A stretch of DNA of 64,000 bases from Linum tenue. Its lineage: Eukaryota > Streptophyta > Magnoliopsida > Malpighiales > Linaceae. This document shows positions 20,966 through 32,404 of the stretch, piece by piece. Location of the stretch: contig CAMGYJ010000002.1 of NCBI GenBank assembly GCA_946122785.1, positions 61,777,703 through 61,841,702 on the forward strand, given 5' to 3'. Position 1 is the stretch's first letter, and each line of letters begins with the position of its first letter. Below the pieces are notes generated by a model, which saw nothing but the letters and a program-made list of their open reading frames with translations, was not told the DNA's origin and ran no database searches. Both the position numbers and the translations under genes were made by a program.

Positions 20966-22560
20966 ATGCGCGATGAGACTCGGGGAAGAAAGAGACCCGT
21001 CACTCGCAATGGCTATGGTAGCATGGAAAACATCGGAGAGAAAGACTCATTCGACCTTCAAAAGGAATCTGTTGTAGATCCAGCACAAGCTTTTGTAGAT
21101 CCTCCAACACAAGACTCTTTTGATGAGTTATTAGCTGTTTTGAGTGGTTTGGAAGGATGTATGTTCGATGGCGAAGGTGAAGCTTATATATATGTTTGTG
21201 TTGTTGAGTCTGGTTGGAAGCATTGAATGGAATTTAATTATGTTTGTGTACGTGTGTAATATTTTTTTGATGTTTTTTAATACTCTTTCTACGTCAGTGA
21301 ATACATGTTCGACAGTGACGAATACGAGTTAGTCTACTTTTGGTTGGATGTCGTGTGTATCATTTGTCTGAGTCGAATGCATATTGGATATTAGTTCAAC
21401 CAGTTTGGATACGTGATAGACACTAATGGATTCGAGTTAGTTCATTGTTTATGAGTGCACGTTGGACATTTATGAATATTTCTTGGAGAGCATTGAATAC
21501 TAGTTGGACATTTTTTACTATTTGTTAAGACACTTTTGAATATGAGTTAATAAGAGTGTCGAAAACTTGTTCGTGAAATTGGATACCTGTTGGGCTATTT
21601 TGAATACTTATTGGACGCTTTTGAATACATGTCCAACTGTCTTATAAGATTCGATCATGCTTTAACCTCACAGCTCATAATACTTGGGACCTGGAGGACG
21701 AGGAAGCGCAGGAAAACATTTTTTTGTAGAACGAGGAACATTTCATTCGCAATAAGGAAGATTGTTACTATTTTTATGCATGCTATGCTCACGAGAAAGA
21801 GTTTGGTACTTGAATAGATGCCCAACACCACAAGAAAAAGAAGAATTCAAAAGGAGAGGCAGAGGAACTATATTTCTACTTATATTATGGTTGCAACAGG
21901 GACGAGTTTTCTGAAACTAGTGAAGCAAATGTGGAGAAACAACCCGATGACAAAGTTGTGGAGAAAAGGCATCCTAAAAGAAGGAGCCCTGAAGTTAGGG
22001 TTGGATGCAATGCGATTGTTCATTTTCGATGGGATGCCCATAGGGAGGGATTGTGGTGTCAAAATTCAAAGCAGCCACAATCATGGTTTGCACTCCAATA
22101 AGCATAGGCATCTAATCAAGTCCAACAGGTGCGTGAACAAAGCTCAAGAACTGATGGCCAACGCAAATTGGGATGCAGGTATCAGTCTCAAGTCTTCGCA
22201 TCATATATTGGCCATGTATGCTGGTGGTTATGAAAATATGTCTCTTATAAGATCGGATAAGAAGAACCACTTGAACAAGAAAATGCAAAAAAGATGTATC
22301 ATGGAGAAGCTACATACTTGCTTGAGTACTTTCAGGAGAAAATGACCAAGTATCTCAGATTCTTCTGTGTAATTGAGGTACATAGCAAGGAGCAAGTTGC
22401 CAATATATTTCGGGCATATAAGAGGATGTGAGAAGATTACGAATTTTTTGGCAACTCAATCTCATTTGACACGACATACTGAACCAACTAAGATTTTTGT
22501 CCATTGGGTATGTGAATCACATTTTTTCGTGCCCTATGTACTTGGCGCAACCCCATGAAT
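20966..22560 (+). pseudogene. FAR1/FHY3-related (MULE-transposase-derived) gene, broken
   Basis: Pieces of the FAR1 DNA-binding domain appear in order but in different frames: DCYYFYACYAHEKEFGT (about 21755-21808), RVGCNAIVHFRWDAH (about 21985-22040), SHNHGLHSNKHRHLI (about 22075), then AGGYENMSLIRSDKKNHLNK (about 22210-22280). The following transposase-like part reads VANIFRAYKRM, stop, EDYEFFGNSISFDTTY (about 22395-22485). At least four stops or frame shifts separate these, and the C-terminal transposase core and SWIM finger are not visible. An acidic open frame at 20966-21226 could be the first exon, but that link is weak. Either a decayed FAR1-related sequence gene or its MULE ancestor fits. 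Confidence 0.7.
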
Positions 22561-23208
22561 GAGAATAAACATTTTGGTAAGCACAAGGTCATTTGAGTTA
22601 TGTTTTCTACATGGTCGACAATGAGCCCGAGTTTGAGGTGGCAGCATGCTTGAAGATTGTTTCTCCAACTGTGACTTTGTGGATGGAGACCCATTAATGG
22701 AATATTTGAAGAGATCTCTATGCAATGGTGTTCCATATGGCTGAGCGGTCAATTCATAGTCGGGATGTTGACAACGCAAGCGACCGATTCGCTCAAGTCC
22801 CACATTTCTTGAAATCGAACCATAGCATAATAGTTTGGTTGTAATTTAATAATGGTGGCAAAGGCTAGCATACACTCGATCGAGGTGTAATATACACCTT
22901 CGTTCACATTTAGTTGTACTTTAATATATTTTGACAAATAAGAATTGTTTATTATTATTTATTCATTAACTGAATCGTACGATTTGGATTATATAATTGG
23001 TGACTGGGGTTCACCCATTAGGGAATATGGTATAGTATCATGTCCCAAACTCCGTTAATTCATCGTCTAAATAGCAAAATTCAATAGGAGTACGATAAGG
23101 TGGCGTAGGCTAGGTTAAACCATGTACAACTTATGAAGTTAAAAATTGTTGGCCAATCAAAGATCAAATGGTCATGAATACTATTTTCCAAGTGGTGCTG
23201 AAGTTACA
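22561..23208. other. Possible further FAR1-like remnants, then intergenic DNA
   Basis: No clear gene. Weak in-frame echoes of the FAR1 transposase region may continue to about 22750. Confidence 0.4.
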
Positions 23209-23330
23209 ATGAGGGGCGCTACATTTAATCCAGGTTTTAATCATGATAAACAATTATTTCAAATAAAAAAATTTATTTGACATAATTGTTTATCATGATT
23301 AAAACCTGGATTAAATGTAGCGCCCCTCAT
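23209..23330. repeat. Near-perfect 122-bp foldback
   Basis: The arm at 23209-23257 (beginning ATGAGGGGCGCTACATTTAA) is the exact reverse complement of 23282-23330 over 49 bp. After one mismatch a further 9 bp pair (TCAAATAAA with TTTATTTGA), leaving a loop of about four A. Either strand of a transcript would fold into an uninterrupted stem of about 58 bp. There is no sign of a surrounding gene. Confidence 0.95.
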
Positions 23331-24414
23331 ATCAGGCGAAACATGAATAATAGATAACAATAATAAATAAATATGAAAAGTAGGAATCTTATACCATTGG
23401 AAAATGACAAATAATAAAAAAAAGTACAAACAAATAATACTCGCCGCCCATCGGGTTAGCACAAAACTAGTTGTTATAAGAGAGTTTGGGTTATAGCGCA
23501 GATTCCACAGTTGTTTTGTAAGAATGGCATAATCGAAGATTGTGAGGTCAAAGAAAACCGGTACTTCCTTTGCACACATTGTTTTTCTCGTTGTTTTTAG
23601 TGAATTCTTCTTCTCAAAAGCTTGCCATCAAACCATGGATATCATCAATGATTACATATATTATTTATATTTTCTCTTCTTCATTTTCCATCCTTATATG
23701 TGACTCGCACGAAACTACACCACAAATTGATCCCGACTAGAGCCCAAGTTTTTAAACTCTAGTCGGGTGCAGTATAGAGCAAGTATTTAAATTGTCAACC
23801 CGGGCCGATTCATGTACCCCTACTTCAATTGCTTAGGTTGTTACCTAGCAAACAACTTTTGGGTTTAGAGCTAATGAAACTACAAATTAAACAAACAAAG
23901 AAAAGTAAATAAAGGAAAATCATTACTAGGGGAGCTTCACCGAGGAATTGCTTCCCCCTAACTAGCTACCATGACTTGTTGGATTGAATGAAGTCGTGAG
24001 GCGTAGGTGGTTGTGAACCTCGGGGTGAGCAACTAGTGATCAATATGTCACGGCATCAATTCACGAGCGATCGATTTGTCAGGAGATTGATCCATTCACT
24101 CAAGCTCTAGTGGTTGCCTAGGTCTCTCCCTCAAACCGGAGTTTGAGCAGCTTAATCACACCAACCTAGATGCAAACAGGTAACCGCGTACCGCAGAGGG
24201 ATGCATATGTGGTCGAAGACCACAATCTCAATTGCTATACCGAGGTAAGCATGAAAGGCCGCGTCACTCGACCCTCTTAGTTTAGACAATCGGTAGTTGA
24301 CTTACTCCCTCACTCAACTCAAGGTTTGACGGCTTAATCACGCTTAACCAATTTTCTTAATTCAACATTGAGGTTTGTCCTAAATTAACCTAGGTTAAAG
24401 TGGCTAATTAGATT
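23331..24414. other. Intergenic, LTR-like non-coding DNA
   Basis: No gene. From about 23840 the sequence has the look of non-coding retrotransposon DNA, but I cannot find matching LTR ends or any gag/pol protein. Confidence 0.4.
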
Positions 24415-24565
24415 GCTAGCACCAACATGCACAAACCTAAGGGTGCTAAGCACAATTATGCACAATCCTTAGGTTGCTAAGCACCACAATGCACAAACCT
24501 ATGGATGCTAAGCACAAAACATGCACAACCTTTAGATTGCTAAGCACGAGCATGCACAATCAACA
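24415..24565. repeat. Minisatellite, 29-32 bp period
   Basis: GCTARGCAC-type anchors start at 24415, 24444, 24476, 24507 and 24539, each followed by a variant of ATGCACAAACCTAAGG. About five units. Confidence 0.85.
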
Positions 24566-24784
24566 TGAATAATACCTCAATCCTTGAATTAAACACTACC
24601 CAATGACAATCATTCAATCTAAACAAGTAATTACAAAATATTACTTAGGGATCTACAACACCCAAGAGAAAAGAGTGAGTTTCTAGAGAGAGAGGGATTA
24701 CAAATTTGAGCTCAAGATCTTCTTCTTCTTCTAGGCTTGAATCTTCCACCCAAGCCTCCAATGATGCTCCAAGATCACTCTAGC

Positions 24785-24786
24785 AC

Positions 24787-24855
<69 letters not shown>
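24785..24855. repeat. Compound (TC)n(AC)n microsatellite
   Basis: About 18 TC repeats run directly into about 14 AC repeats. Confidence 0.97.
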
Positions 24856-24857
<2 letters not shown>

Positions 24858-24972
24858 AACTCCCCTTTGGTGTTTAGGTTGAAACCCTAGAGAAAGAAAG
24901 TGTTTCTTCTCCAAAACCAGCTCTCCTTTCTCTCTCCCCGCTGCTGTCTTCATATTTGCCCGAAAGCGATCA

Positions 24973-25222
24973 GTTCACGGACGCGTTGGCTAGTTCACGG
25001 TTGTGAACACCTAAACGCGTCCGTGAACTCAGTGTCGTCCCTAAACGCGCCGCTTCATTCTGGTGGGTTCACGGTCAATGGCCCCAGTTCACGGTCTTAG
25101 AGACCGTGAACTGCCTTGTCGTTAGTAACTTCTGGAACCTCGCCGAACTGCTCGATGTTCACGGTTTGTGGTCCATGTTCACGGTCTTAGGAGACCGTGA
25201 ACTGCCTTGTCCGACCGTGAAA
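24973..25222. repeat. Cluster of GTTCACGG palindromes
   Basis: GTTCACGG or its complement occurs about nine times in 250 bp. Two of the pairs form hairpins (GTTCACGGTCT / AGACCGTGAAC at 25087-25111 and again near 25174-25202), each followed by TGCCTTGTC. A larger inverted pair GTTCACGGACGCGT / ACGCGTCCGTGAAC spans 24973-25028. No coding potential is recognised. Confidence 0.8.
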
Positions 25223-26570
25223 TGCGGTTGTTTCCTGGGACGCCTTCACTTCCCTGCTACGAGGCAATTGTCATGGTCTTCGGACTTTTCTTCGGTTTTT
25301 GCGCTTTTTGACCTCCAAACATCCCAAAACTCGTCCTCGACCCTTTCACACGTGCTAGGACCTGAAATGTATCAAAAACAAGCACAACCTAGCGTGAAAT
25401 ATGTCAAGGAATGATGAAATACTAAGCTAAACGAATAAGAAATGAGGGGTAAAATGTGTACATTTGAGCCTGAATCAATATGTGAATTTTATTAGACAAC
25501 TATCGATTAACACCTTAATTACTAACTTGAATTCAATAAGCATTTATGATTTCTATTGTGAGGTATTTTGGATGTTTTGTTAGAACTTTTACTGATATTT
25601 GATATGCATTTTTCCCGATGATATGCATTTGAAATTGCTTATAATTAGTGATAGATTCAATTCTAAATTGTATTCTATGTCTGTTACGATGCGACCCGAA
25701 TCACCTCACATGACATCCCTCAAATTTGAAGGATATAACTTCCGTGGTTCGAATCTGAAGGCTCTAGAGGCTCGAGAAGGTAAAATGGAGGGCATATTTG
25801 ACCAAGAGATGATCGACGAAGGAGCTGGAGCTGCTGTGGGTCGAGGCATGGTCAGAGTCCGAGATGGGATGAAGGCATCAAATCCCGGCCAACTTGGGAT
25901 AATCCCCGATCGGGGGTGTGGTAACTCGATCGGGGATCACGTCCAGAAGGACCACCGATCGTGAGCACCCCGATCCCCGATTGGGGAATAGGGAGAGCGT
26001 GAGCGGGGATTGGGCGCGGCATTGCTGTTGCGTTTTCGTATTTACGTTTTGGACTTGCTATTTAGTGTTTTAGTGTCGTCTTGCATTCGTTTTTAGGGTT
26101 ACTTTGCTACTCCTATATAAAGAGGTGAGGACTGTTGTATGAAACCTTCAACCAAGTATTATTCATCAAATAAATCGAAAGATTTTTTAGTTCAAATATT
26201 GAACGGTTGTGCCAACTCTCCGTCGAGGATTCCTGAGGATTGTATGAGGCTCTTATCAACCAGACGATCACATCTGGTTGTGGCTAGCGATGACTATACC
26301 GATTGGCTTTTCCCACAGGTTCTAGATTTTTTACTGTCTCCCCGCTATCTTTACTTGTTTTCGTGTTTTTTAAGAAACCCCTCAAAATTGGAGTGCTGCG
26401 TATTCTGATTGTTGAGCGAGTTCAAATCACTTGAGCCTGACTCAATCACTTTATGTTATAAGCAGGGCCGACCCATGATATTCGATCGCCCTATTCATAA
26501 ATTAAAAAATGTGGCCCTAAAATATTTTTCCCGCAAATTTATTAAATAATAATTATTATTAAAAATGAAT
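25223..26570. other. LTR-like non-coding DNA with ATCGGGGAT palindromes
   Basis: Contains several CCCCGATCGGGG-type palindromes at about 25900-25990 and a TATA-like CTATATAAAGAGG at about 26115. This is suggestive of an old LTR, but I cannot define its ends. No gene supported. Confidence 0.4.
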
Positions 26571-26573
26571 TAA

Positions 26574-27161
26574 AGGTGCGTTTGGATAAGTGTATTTTAA
26601 ATGTAAGGTATTTGAAATACTAGCATTTGAAATGGATGTATTCGAAATATTAGCATTTGAAATACATGTAATTCAAATTCATTGTTTGGATAGTCATTTG
26701 TAATTTGTTTGTATTTTGTATTTTGTATTTTATGATTTTCAATTTCAATTTTTAATTTTCTGGTCACTTACTACAAATTTTGGTAAATTACAGTTTGGTA
26801 CCCAAAATTATTTTTTCTTACAATTTAGTACCTAAACTTCTAAAATTTTACAAAAAGGTCCTGAAATTTGATGGTAAAATTACATTTTGGTACCTTTATA
26901 TGTTTGCCTCACTCTATAGTACCTAACCTTTTCATATTTTACAAATAGGTCCATTCTTTTGTTAGGAGGTATTTCAAATCACTAGTTGTTGAAATGTATT
27001 TGAAGTTGACAAAAAATACACTAGACATGTATTTGGAAATCACCCCATGAATTTGACACAAATCCAAATACCAAATGTAATTAATATCCAAACACATGAT
27101 TTGGTATTTGAAAATCCAAATCACAAATACCAAATCCAAATCCTAGTATCCAAACGCACCC
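26574..27161. mobile_element. PIF/Harbinger-like MITE
   Basis: A 588-bp element with ends AGGTGCGTTTGGATA and TATCCAAACGCACCC, flanked by TAA at 26571-26573 and 27162-27164. The interior is AT-rich, with CAAATAC/GTATTTG words near the ends. A block with repeated TTTGGTACC phrases (about 26790-26960) looks like a second element inserted in it. Confidence 0.85.
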
Positions 27162-27427
27162 TAAGGGAAAATTTATTAAAGCAAATTCGATCACGTTCAG
27201 ACTCAAGTAGGGTTGGCTGAGTATTTAACTCAAATACTAAATGGAGGGGAATTAGAGAATTGAGACGTTTATTAGTGTTCAATAGAGATATGTATTTGGG
27301 ATGAACATTGATTAGTAGAGATAGAGACATTGGATTTTTTTGGGAAGTTGAGAAATACGGGAAAAGGGTTGATTATTGATGAGTAATGTATGTTCGGGAA
27401 AATAGGAAAGGACTAGGAGGGAAGGAG

Positions 27428-28167
27428 TAGGGATGACAATCAAACTCATGGCCGCGGGTATCCGATTGCCCCCGACCCAGTCAACGCGGGGAATTCCCAC
27501 TTTGATCAGGTATGGGGCGGGTATGGGTAAAACCCGGAAAAAGTTTGATGGGTATGGGGCGGGTATGGTTTTAGCCTTCCCCGCCCCATACCTATACCCG
27601 GCCCACCAAGAGAATTTCTTCACTTATCAAAAAAAATGTGGATTAAATTGAAATATATCAATGATGATGATGATAACTCGAGAAAATAAATAGTAGAAAT
27701 GCAATTGAGTAACCACCTTAATCAAAACCTAATTCATTTCCCTCAATTTTCCTTCCACTCTTTCACTTTCCCCATTGTCAACAAGATTATGTTAGTTAAT
27801 TATTACTTAGTAAATGTATCAAGAGTTAGAGCATAATAATTTAAAAAATATTGTAGTCTATATTATGTATTAATGGATGTTTTAGGATCATATTCTTTGA
27901 ATCGTATTTAGAAAATGACCGTGTTTTATTGACTTCATGATATAATAGGTTTGTTTATGGTTATAATTAAAACCTTTCTTGTAAGTTTTAGGTATAATAA
28001 TGTTGGATGTACGGGGATGGGTATTACCCATGGGTAACCGAAACCCACGGGTATGGGGATGAGTTTGCAAAACATTCCCCCGCATGGGTATGGGGCGGGT
28101 ATGGGTTTGGGTATTTGAAGATGGGGATGGGGATGGTTTAGGTAAACCCGCCCCATTGCCATCCCTA
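27428..28167. mobile_element. hAT-like MITE, TAGGGATGRCAA family
   Basis: A 740-bp element with ends TAGGGATGACAATC and ATTGCCATCCCTA and a perfect 8-bp target duplication GGAAGGAG (27420-27427 and 28168-28175). The subterminal DNA repeats GGGTATGGGGCGGGTATGGG-like words. No protein. Confidence 0.92.
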
Positions 28168-28377
28168 GGAAGGAGGTAGCCGAATCACTATAAATGTTGT
28201 ATTTAGTGGTTTTTAATACTTATATAAATGGGCCCATAATTATGAGTACCAAAAAATTTTGAGATGCTGTGTTGTGGGTCTGATCAGCACATGAATTGGA
28301 CCGGTCCGATGATAAGTGTATTAACTGTCTTATCGTCAAATAACTAATGTGTCTGTAACGATTAATGGCTGAACCAT

Positions 28378-29923
28378 AGGTTAAAGACACATTTGGTCAC
28401 TGAGATTACAAAATCGGGACATGTTTAGTCACTAGAAAAAATTAATATCAAATTTGGTCACTACAATTACTAAAACTGGACACATTTAGTCACTCGCCGT
28501 TAGTCTCCGCCCAACTCCGTTAATAAAGTCCGTTAAGTGATGATGTGGCAAACAGAAATGCCTAATCAGCCGGATATAACCCAACAAAAATAAAACCCGA
28601 CCCGCCACGTCATTATAACCCGCCACGTCATTAAAACCAACCCATGACCCAACCCCACCCAACCCTTCTTCCTCCTTCCTCTCACCTCCTTCTTTCCCCA
28701 AAACCACCGCCGCCGCCCTCCTCCTTCCTCCCACCTCCTCCCGCAAACCTGTTCAAGCACCAAACAGAACTGGACCCCTGTGGGTGATTCGTGTGTTTCC
28801 AGATCTCTGTGTGTATGTATGTATACCTTCACCTCCTCGAATAGCTTCTTCCCCCAAGCATACAGCCTCTCCACGGTAGAGCAATGGCTTAATCCTTTTT
28901 TCTCGTCTCCAAATTGCAGCCATAGTTATAGACTTTACCGGCTAAATGTATTAATTAACAAGGGGGAAAAGATTGGATTTTTACATCAACCGATGTGAGG
29001 GGGAAAAAAGGATTATTTGATGTTGGGCTTCATCCAATTTGACAATATTCCATTACCCCCTTTGCTGCTTAGAGCAGAGAAGCCAGAAGTAGGGAGCTCG
29101 AGGAGCAGAGAGAGCTGGGTTCCTCCATCAGCTGCTTTGAGGAAATACTCATCCACTTCCTTCACAATCTCCACCAGATCTTTACTGTTCCTCGAGACCA
29201 CCATGGCCAGCTCAGAGACAATCATGGTGGTGACCTCCTCCCATTCCTCCTCCATGGTCGTCCCCGACCGAGTGGCCGACGGCGGGGGAGGGACGAAAGG
29301 GTCCCAGAAATCCCAGCTGGAAGACTGAGGAACCGGCGGCGGAGCAGGGGAAGCGGAGATCGAGGTCCAGGTGGTGTTGGAGCTGGGGCTCATTGGAGGA
29401 GGCGGCGGCGGCGACGGGAGAGGGGGGCGAGGGGGACGGGATCGCCGGTTGGTGGCGGTGGTGGTGGTTGTAATTGGGGCGGAGGTGGGGGTGGTGGAGA
29501 TTGGTTTCGATGTTGGAGAAGGTGAGAAGTGGGAAAGGGTTTTTTTTGGTTTTCTGGGTGGGTTGGAAGGTGGTGGGAGGAAGGAGGAGAGCGGCAGCGG
29601 CGGTGGTTTTGGGGAAAGAAGGAGGAAGAAGGATTGGGTGGGGTTGGGTCATGGGTTGGGTTGGTTTTAATGACATGGCGGGTTATAATGACGTGGCGGG
29701 TCGGGTTTTATTTTTGTTGGGTTATATCCGGCTGATTAGGCATTTCTGTTTGGCACATCATCACTTAACGGACTTTATTAACGGAGTTGGGCGGAGACTA
29801 ACGGCGAGTGACTAAATGTGTCCAGTTTTAGTAATTGTAATGACCAACTTTGATATTAATTTTTTCTAGTGACTAAACATGTCCCGATTTTGTAATCTCA
29901 GTGACCAAATGTGTCTTTAACCC
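28378..29923. mobile_element. Pack-MULE 2, carrying DUF630/DUF632 gene exons
   Basis: A 1546-bp element with inverted repeats of about 360 bp (28378 to about 28740, and about 29565 to 29923), ends AGGTTAAAGACACATTTGG / CCAAATGTGTCTTTAACCC, and a 9-bp duplication CTGAACCAT at 28369-28377 and 29924-29932. It shares the subterminal TTGGTCACT and TTAGTCACT motifs of the elements at 3365 and 40674. Inside, on the minus strand, are exons of a host gene and no transposase. Confidence 0.93.
28800..29393 (-). pseudogene. Captured fragment of a DUF630/DUF632 (NRG2-like) gene
   Basis: Reading leftward, SSSWDFWDPFVPP (about 29310) is followed by an acidic stretch and KDLVEIVKEVDEYFLKAADGG (about 29120-29180). 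After a non-coding gap that looks like an intron comes TVERLYAWGKKLFEEVK (about 28812-28862), ending at a GTATAC donor-like site. WDFWDPF, EIDEYFLKAAD and ERLYAWEKKL are, in this order, hallmarks of plant DUF630/DUF632 proteins such as NRG2 (nitrate signalling). Only this middle section is present, so it is a captured fragment. Parts of both TIRs are Pro/Gly-codon-like and give long shadow frames. Confidence 0.82.
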
Positions 29924-30045
29924 CTGAACCATTAACTCTTTCCGGGTCCGAAGGTGAAAAGGTAAACTCGAAGCTATTACCGAAACGCATTGCGTATGAC
30001 GTTTTCAGAAGTTTTCTCTCACTGCTTTTCCCATTGTATTACTTT

Positions 30046-30512
30046 CAAGGTTGTCAACCCGCGGGTTGACCCGGACCCGGTCGAGCTAGTGGGTCAAGGG
30101 TTAATGGGTCAACCGTTTTAGCCCGATTTGGCCCGGAAATATAGAAAAAGTCATTATATTGCACTTATCCTCATAAATTATATCAAATCTTATCTAACAT
30201 ATGAGTTATAACATATAATATTACACCAAAATAACATATCGTACTTAGATCCAACATATAGTGAAAATTCACACACACTTATATAACATAAATATTCAAA
30301 TGTTCAACTTAGTATTCCAAAGATTGAGTTAGGCGAAAAGAAAAATTGGAAAATAGGCACATTTCGCAAAATAAAGAAAAAAATGACACAATTTGACCTC
30401 CAACCAGGTACCTAATAGCGGTCGGCCCGGCGGGTGCGTGCGGCCCGTTTTTCTCACCGGGTCAGGGTCAAATTGGGTCGACCCGTGGGTCAACCGCGGG
30501 CTGACAACCTTG
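30046..30512. mobile_element. hAT-like MITE in the SWIB gene promoter
   Basis: A 467-bp element with ends CAAGGTTGTCAACCCGCGGG and, at the other side, CCGCGGGCTGACAACCTTG, and a perfect 8-bp target duplication ATTACTTT (30038-30045 and 30513-30520). Subterminal GGGTCAACC / GACCCGG repeats. It ends 137 bp before the SWIB start codon. Confidence 0.92.
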
Positions 30513-30649
30513 ATTACTTTCCACTTCGCCCCTCAAGTCCCTTTTCCCTTTTCAGTCCACGCCGCTGAGAAAGAGCAGAGGAGTCCTCTTTTGTCTCCCT
30601 CGGCCGCCACACTCTCGTTTCCCGCTCTCAACCCCCGAAGCTGACAGTC

Positions 30650-31837
30650 ATGTCTTTCGCAGCAGCAGCTAGGGTTTTCAAAACCTGCCGGCCTCTCCTG
30701 GCCCCCTCCAAGTCCGCCGCCGCTGCTTCAATCCCGGCAAAGCCAGCCAAGAAAGCAAAGGCAGCACCGAAGCCCAAGCCGGACGCGCCCAAGAAAGCTA
30801 GCGGCATACTGAAGCAAGTTGCAGTCTCCCCGGAGCTGTGCAGCTTCCTTGGGGTTCCCGAGGCTTCTCGCACCGAGGCTGTTAAAAAGATCTGGGCACA
30901 CATCAAGGAACATCAGCTCCAGGTTCCCTTTTCATTTTTGCCCGATCATCCCTCTATTTCTGCGTTAGAATGCATGTTAGGGTTCCTGAAAGCATGGTTG
31001 TGGTCTCCGGTGTTGTTCAATGGTGTTTTTGTTGCTTGTTTTACTTGGTCGCCCATGTTTCATAAACCCTAGGGTTATATGTTTTGGGGGAACTAACGGA
31101 ACCCCCTGCTTGTTTGGTTTCTTGTTCAAATGGGTTCCGTTTGCTGGTGATTTCGAGTGTGAGGTTTCCCCAGGACATCGAACACGGTGCATTTTGGCTT
31201 TTGGGGTTTGGGTTTCTTCACATTTCTCTGCTGGTCTCTCTTTACCCTGTTGTCCTGTAGACTGCGGACTATGGACCTTTCGGCAATGCTGACTGTTTCT
31301 AGTTCCCGTTTGTCTTAATGGGTCACTATGTCCATCCTTGATTGCCTGATAAAGTTACTGTTTACTGGTTTTGGGTTGGTGCACATCATGCCGTGCTCTT
31401 AGCTAATAGATAGAAGCTTAATCGGAAGAATAGTTCTGTGCTCTTTTTTGTTGGCTCAAGGAATTTTTGTACTTGATGCTGGTAAATGACTGCCAACTGA
31501 AACACGGGTTATCATGATATCACTAGATTTCTTCTCTGGACTGTGTTTGAACTCTTGGGAAACTTATTCCAAGGGTACATTACTTGTTCCAATTCTACTG
31601 TTTTACTTATTTTTATGATTCTTCCAGATAGGTTCCTATTTAGACAAATAGGTTAGGTTACGTTGAGTCTCATGTCCTATGAAATGGTATGGATGTCTTC
31701 TTTTTATGCAGAACCCTGCAAACAAGAAAGAGATTATCTGCGATGACAAGCTTAAGACAATATTTGCCCAGAAGGAGAAAGTTGGGATGCTGGAGATTGC
31801 AAAGTTGCTGTCGCCTCATTTCAACAAGTCTGGTTAG
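30650..31837 (+). CDS. SWIB/MDM2-domain protein
   Basis: Two exons, 30650-30922 and 31712-31837 (GT/AG), giving 132 residues. The N-terminus MSFAAAARVFKTCRPLLAP is basic and Ala-rich, as in organelle-targeting peptides, and is followed by a Lys/Pro/Ala linker. The SWIB fold fills the C-terminal half (about residues 50-131), with LCSFLGVPEASRTEAVKKIW before the intron and NPANKKEIICDDKLKTIF then EIAKLLSPHF after it. SWIB domains occur in SWI/SNF BAF60-type and UAF30-type proteins, and short stand-alone plant versions are often plastid or mitochondrial nucleoid proteins (family knowledge). Organelle targeting is inferred only from the N-terminus. Its promoter contains the MITE ending at 30512. 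Confidence 0.93.
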
Positions 31838-32402
31838 CTGGAGAAAGAAACAATGGTGTTTTTTGGCAGTTGGGGGATCTCTTTTGAAGCAAGCTCTTAG
31901 TAAAATTTTCATCGTGAATCCTCCCTGGAATGTTGTTTTTCTTGTCGATATTTGTGGTTTTGTTTGAGTCCCCAAACTGTGGACACCTTTTTGTTGCAAG
32001 TGAACTAGTCCTGATCTTGACTATGTAAAAAGTAGCTAGGGGAAGAAAGCATTTGCCTCTTCAACAATGGTTAAACAACAGCTTTCTTTCATATCCCATA
32101 GTCCTATCCTCTTCAATAGCTCACCCTTTTGATGCCATGATGTTTGCAGAATATAGATTAGTTGTTTCTTTTTCCCGTTTTCATTGTCATCTTGAGCAAA
32201 ATCATGGCAGATGATCTCCAAGCTCAGAAGTGGTGGCAATGAGAAATGTGGTTAGTGAAATGTTGTACAATGATGTGTTCATCTCAGCTCTCTAATGGGA
32301 ACTAACAACATTCAGAACTGTGGTTTAGGCGCCATTGGCCGCCACGAAAGACCGGAAGAAAAAGGTTGTATTAGTACTTCACTATTAGCAATGGTACAAC
32401 TT
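31838..32402 (+). other. 3' region of the SWIB gene
   Basis: Presumed 3' UTR and intergenic DNA. No further gene seen. Confidence 0.5.
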
Positions 32403-32404
32403 GG

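Noticed and set aside
21818..22345. 175-residue frame as an intact gene
   Set aside because: Only parts match FAR1 proteins and the matching frame changes within it; a relic.
29212..29676. Two long overlapping frames, both strands
   Set aside because: GC-rich TIR of Pack-MULE 2 opposite the DUF630/632 fragment; shadows of repetitive sequence.
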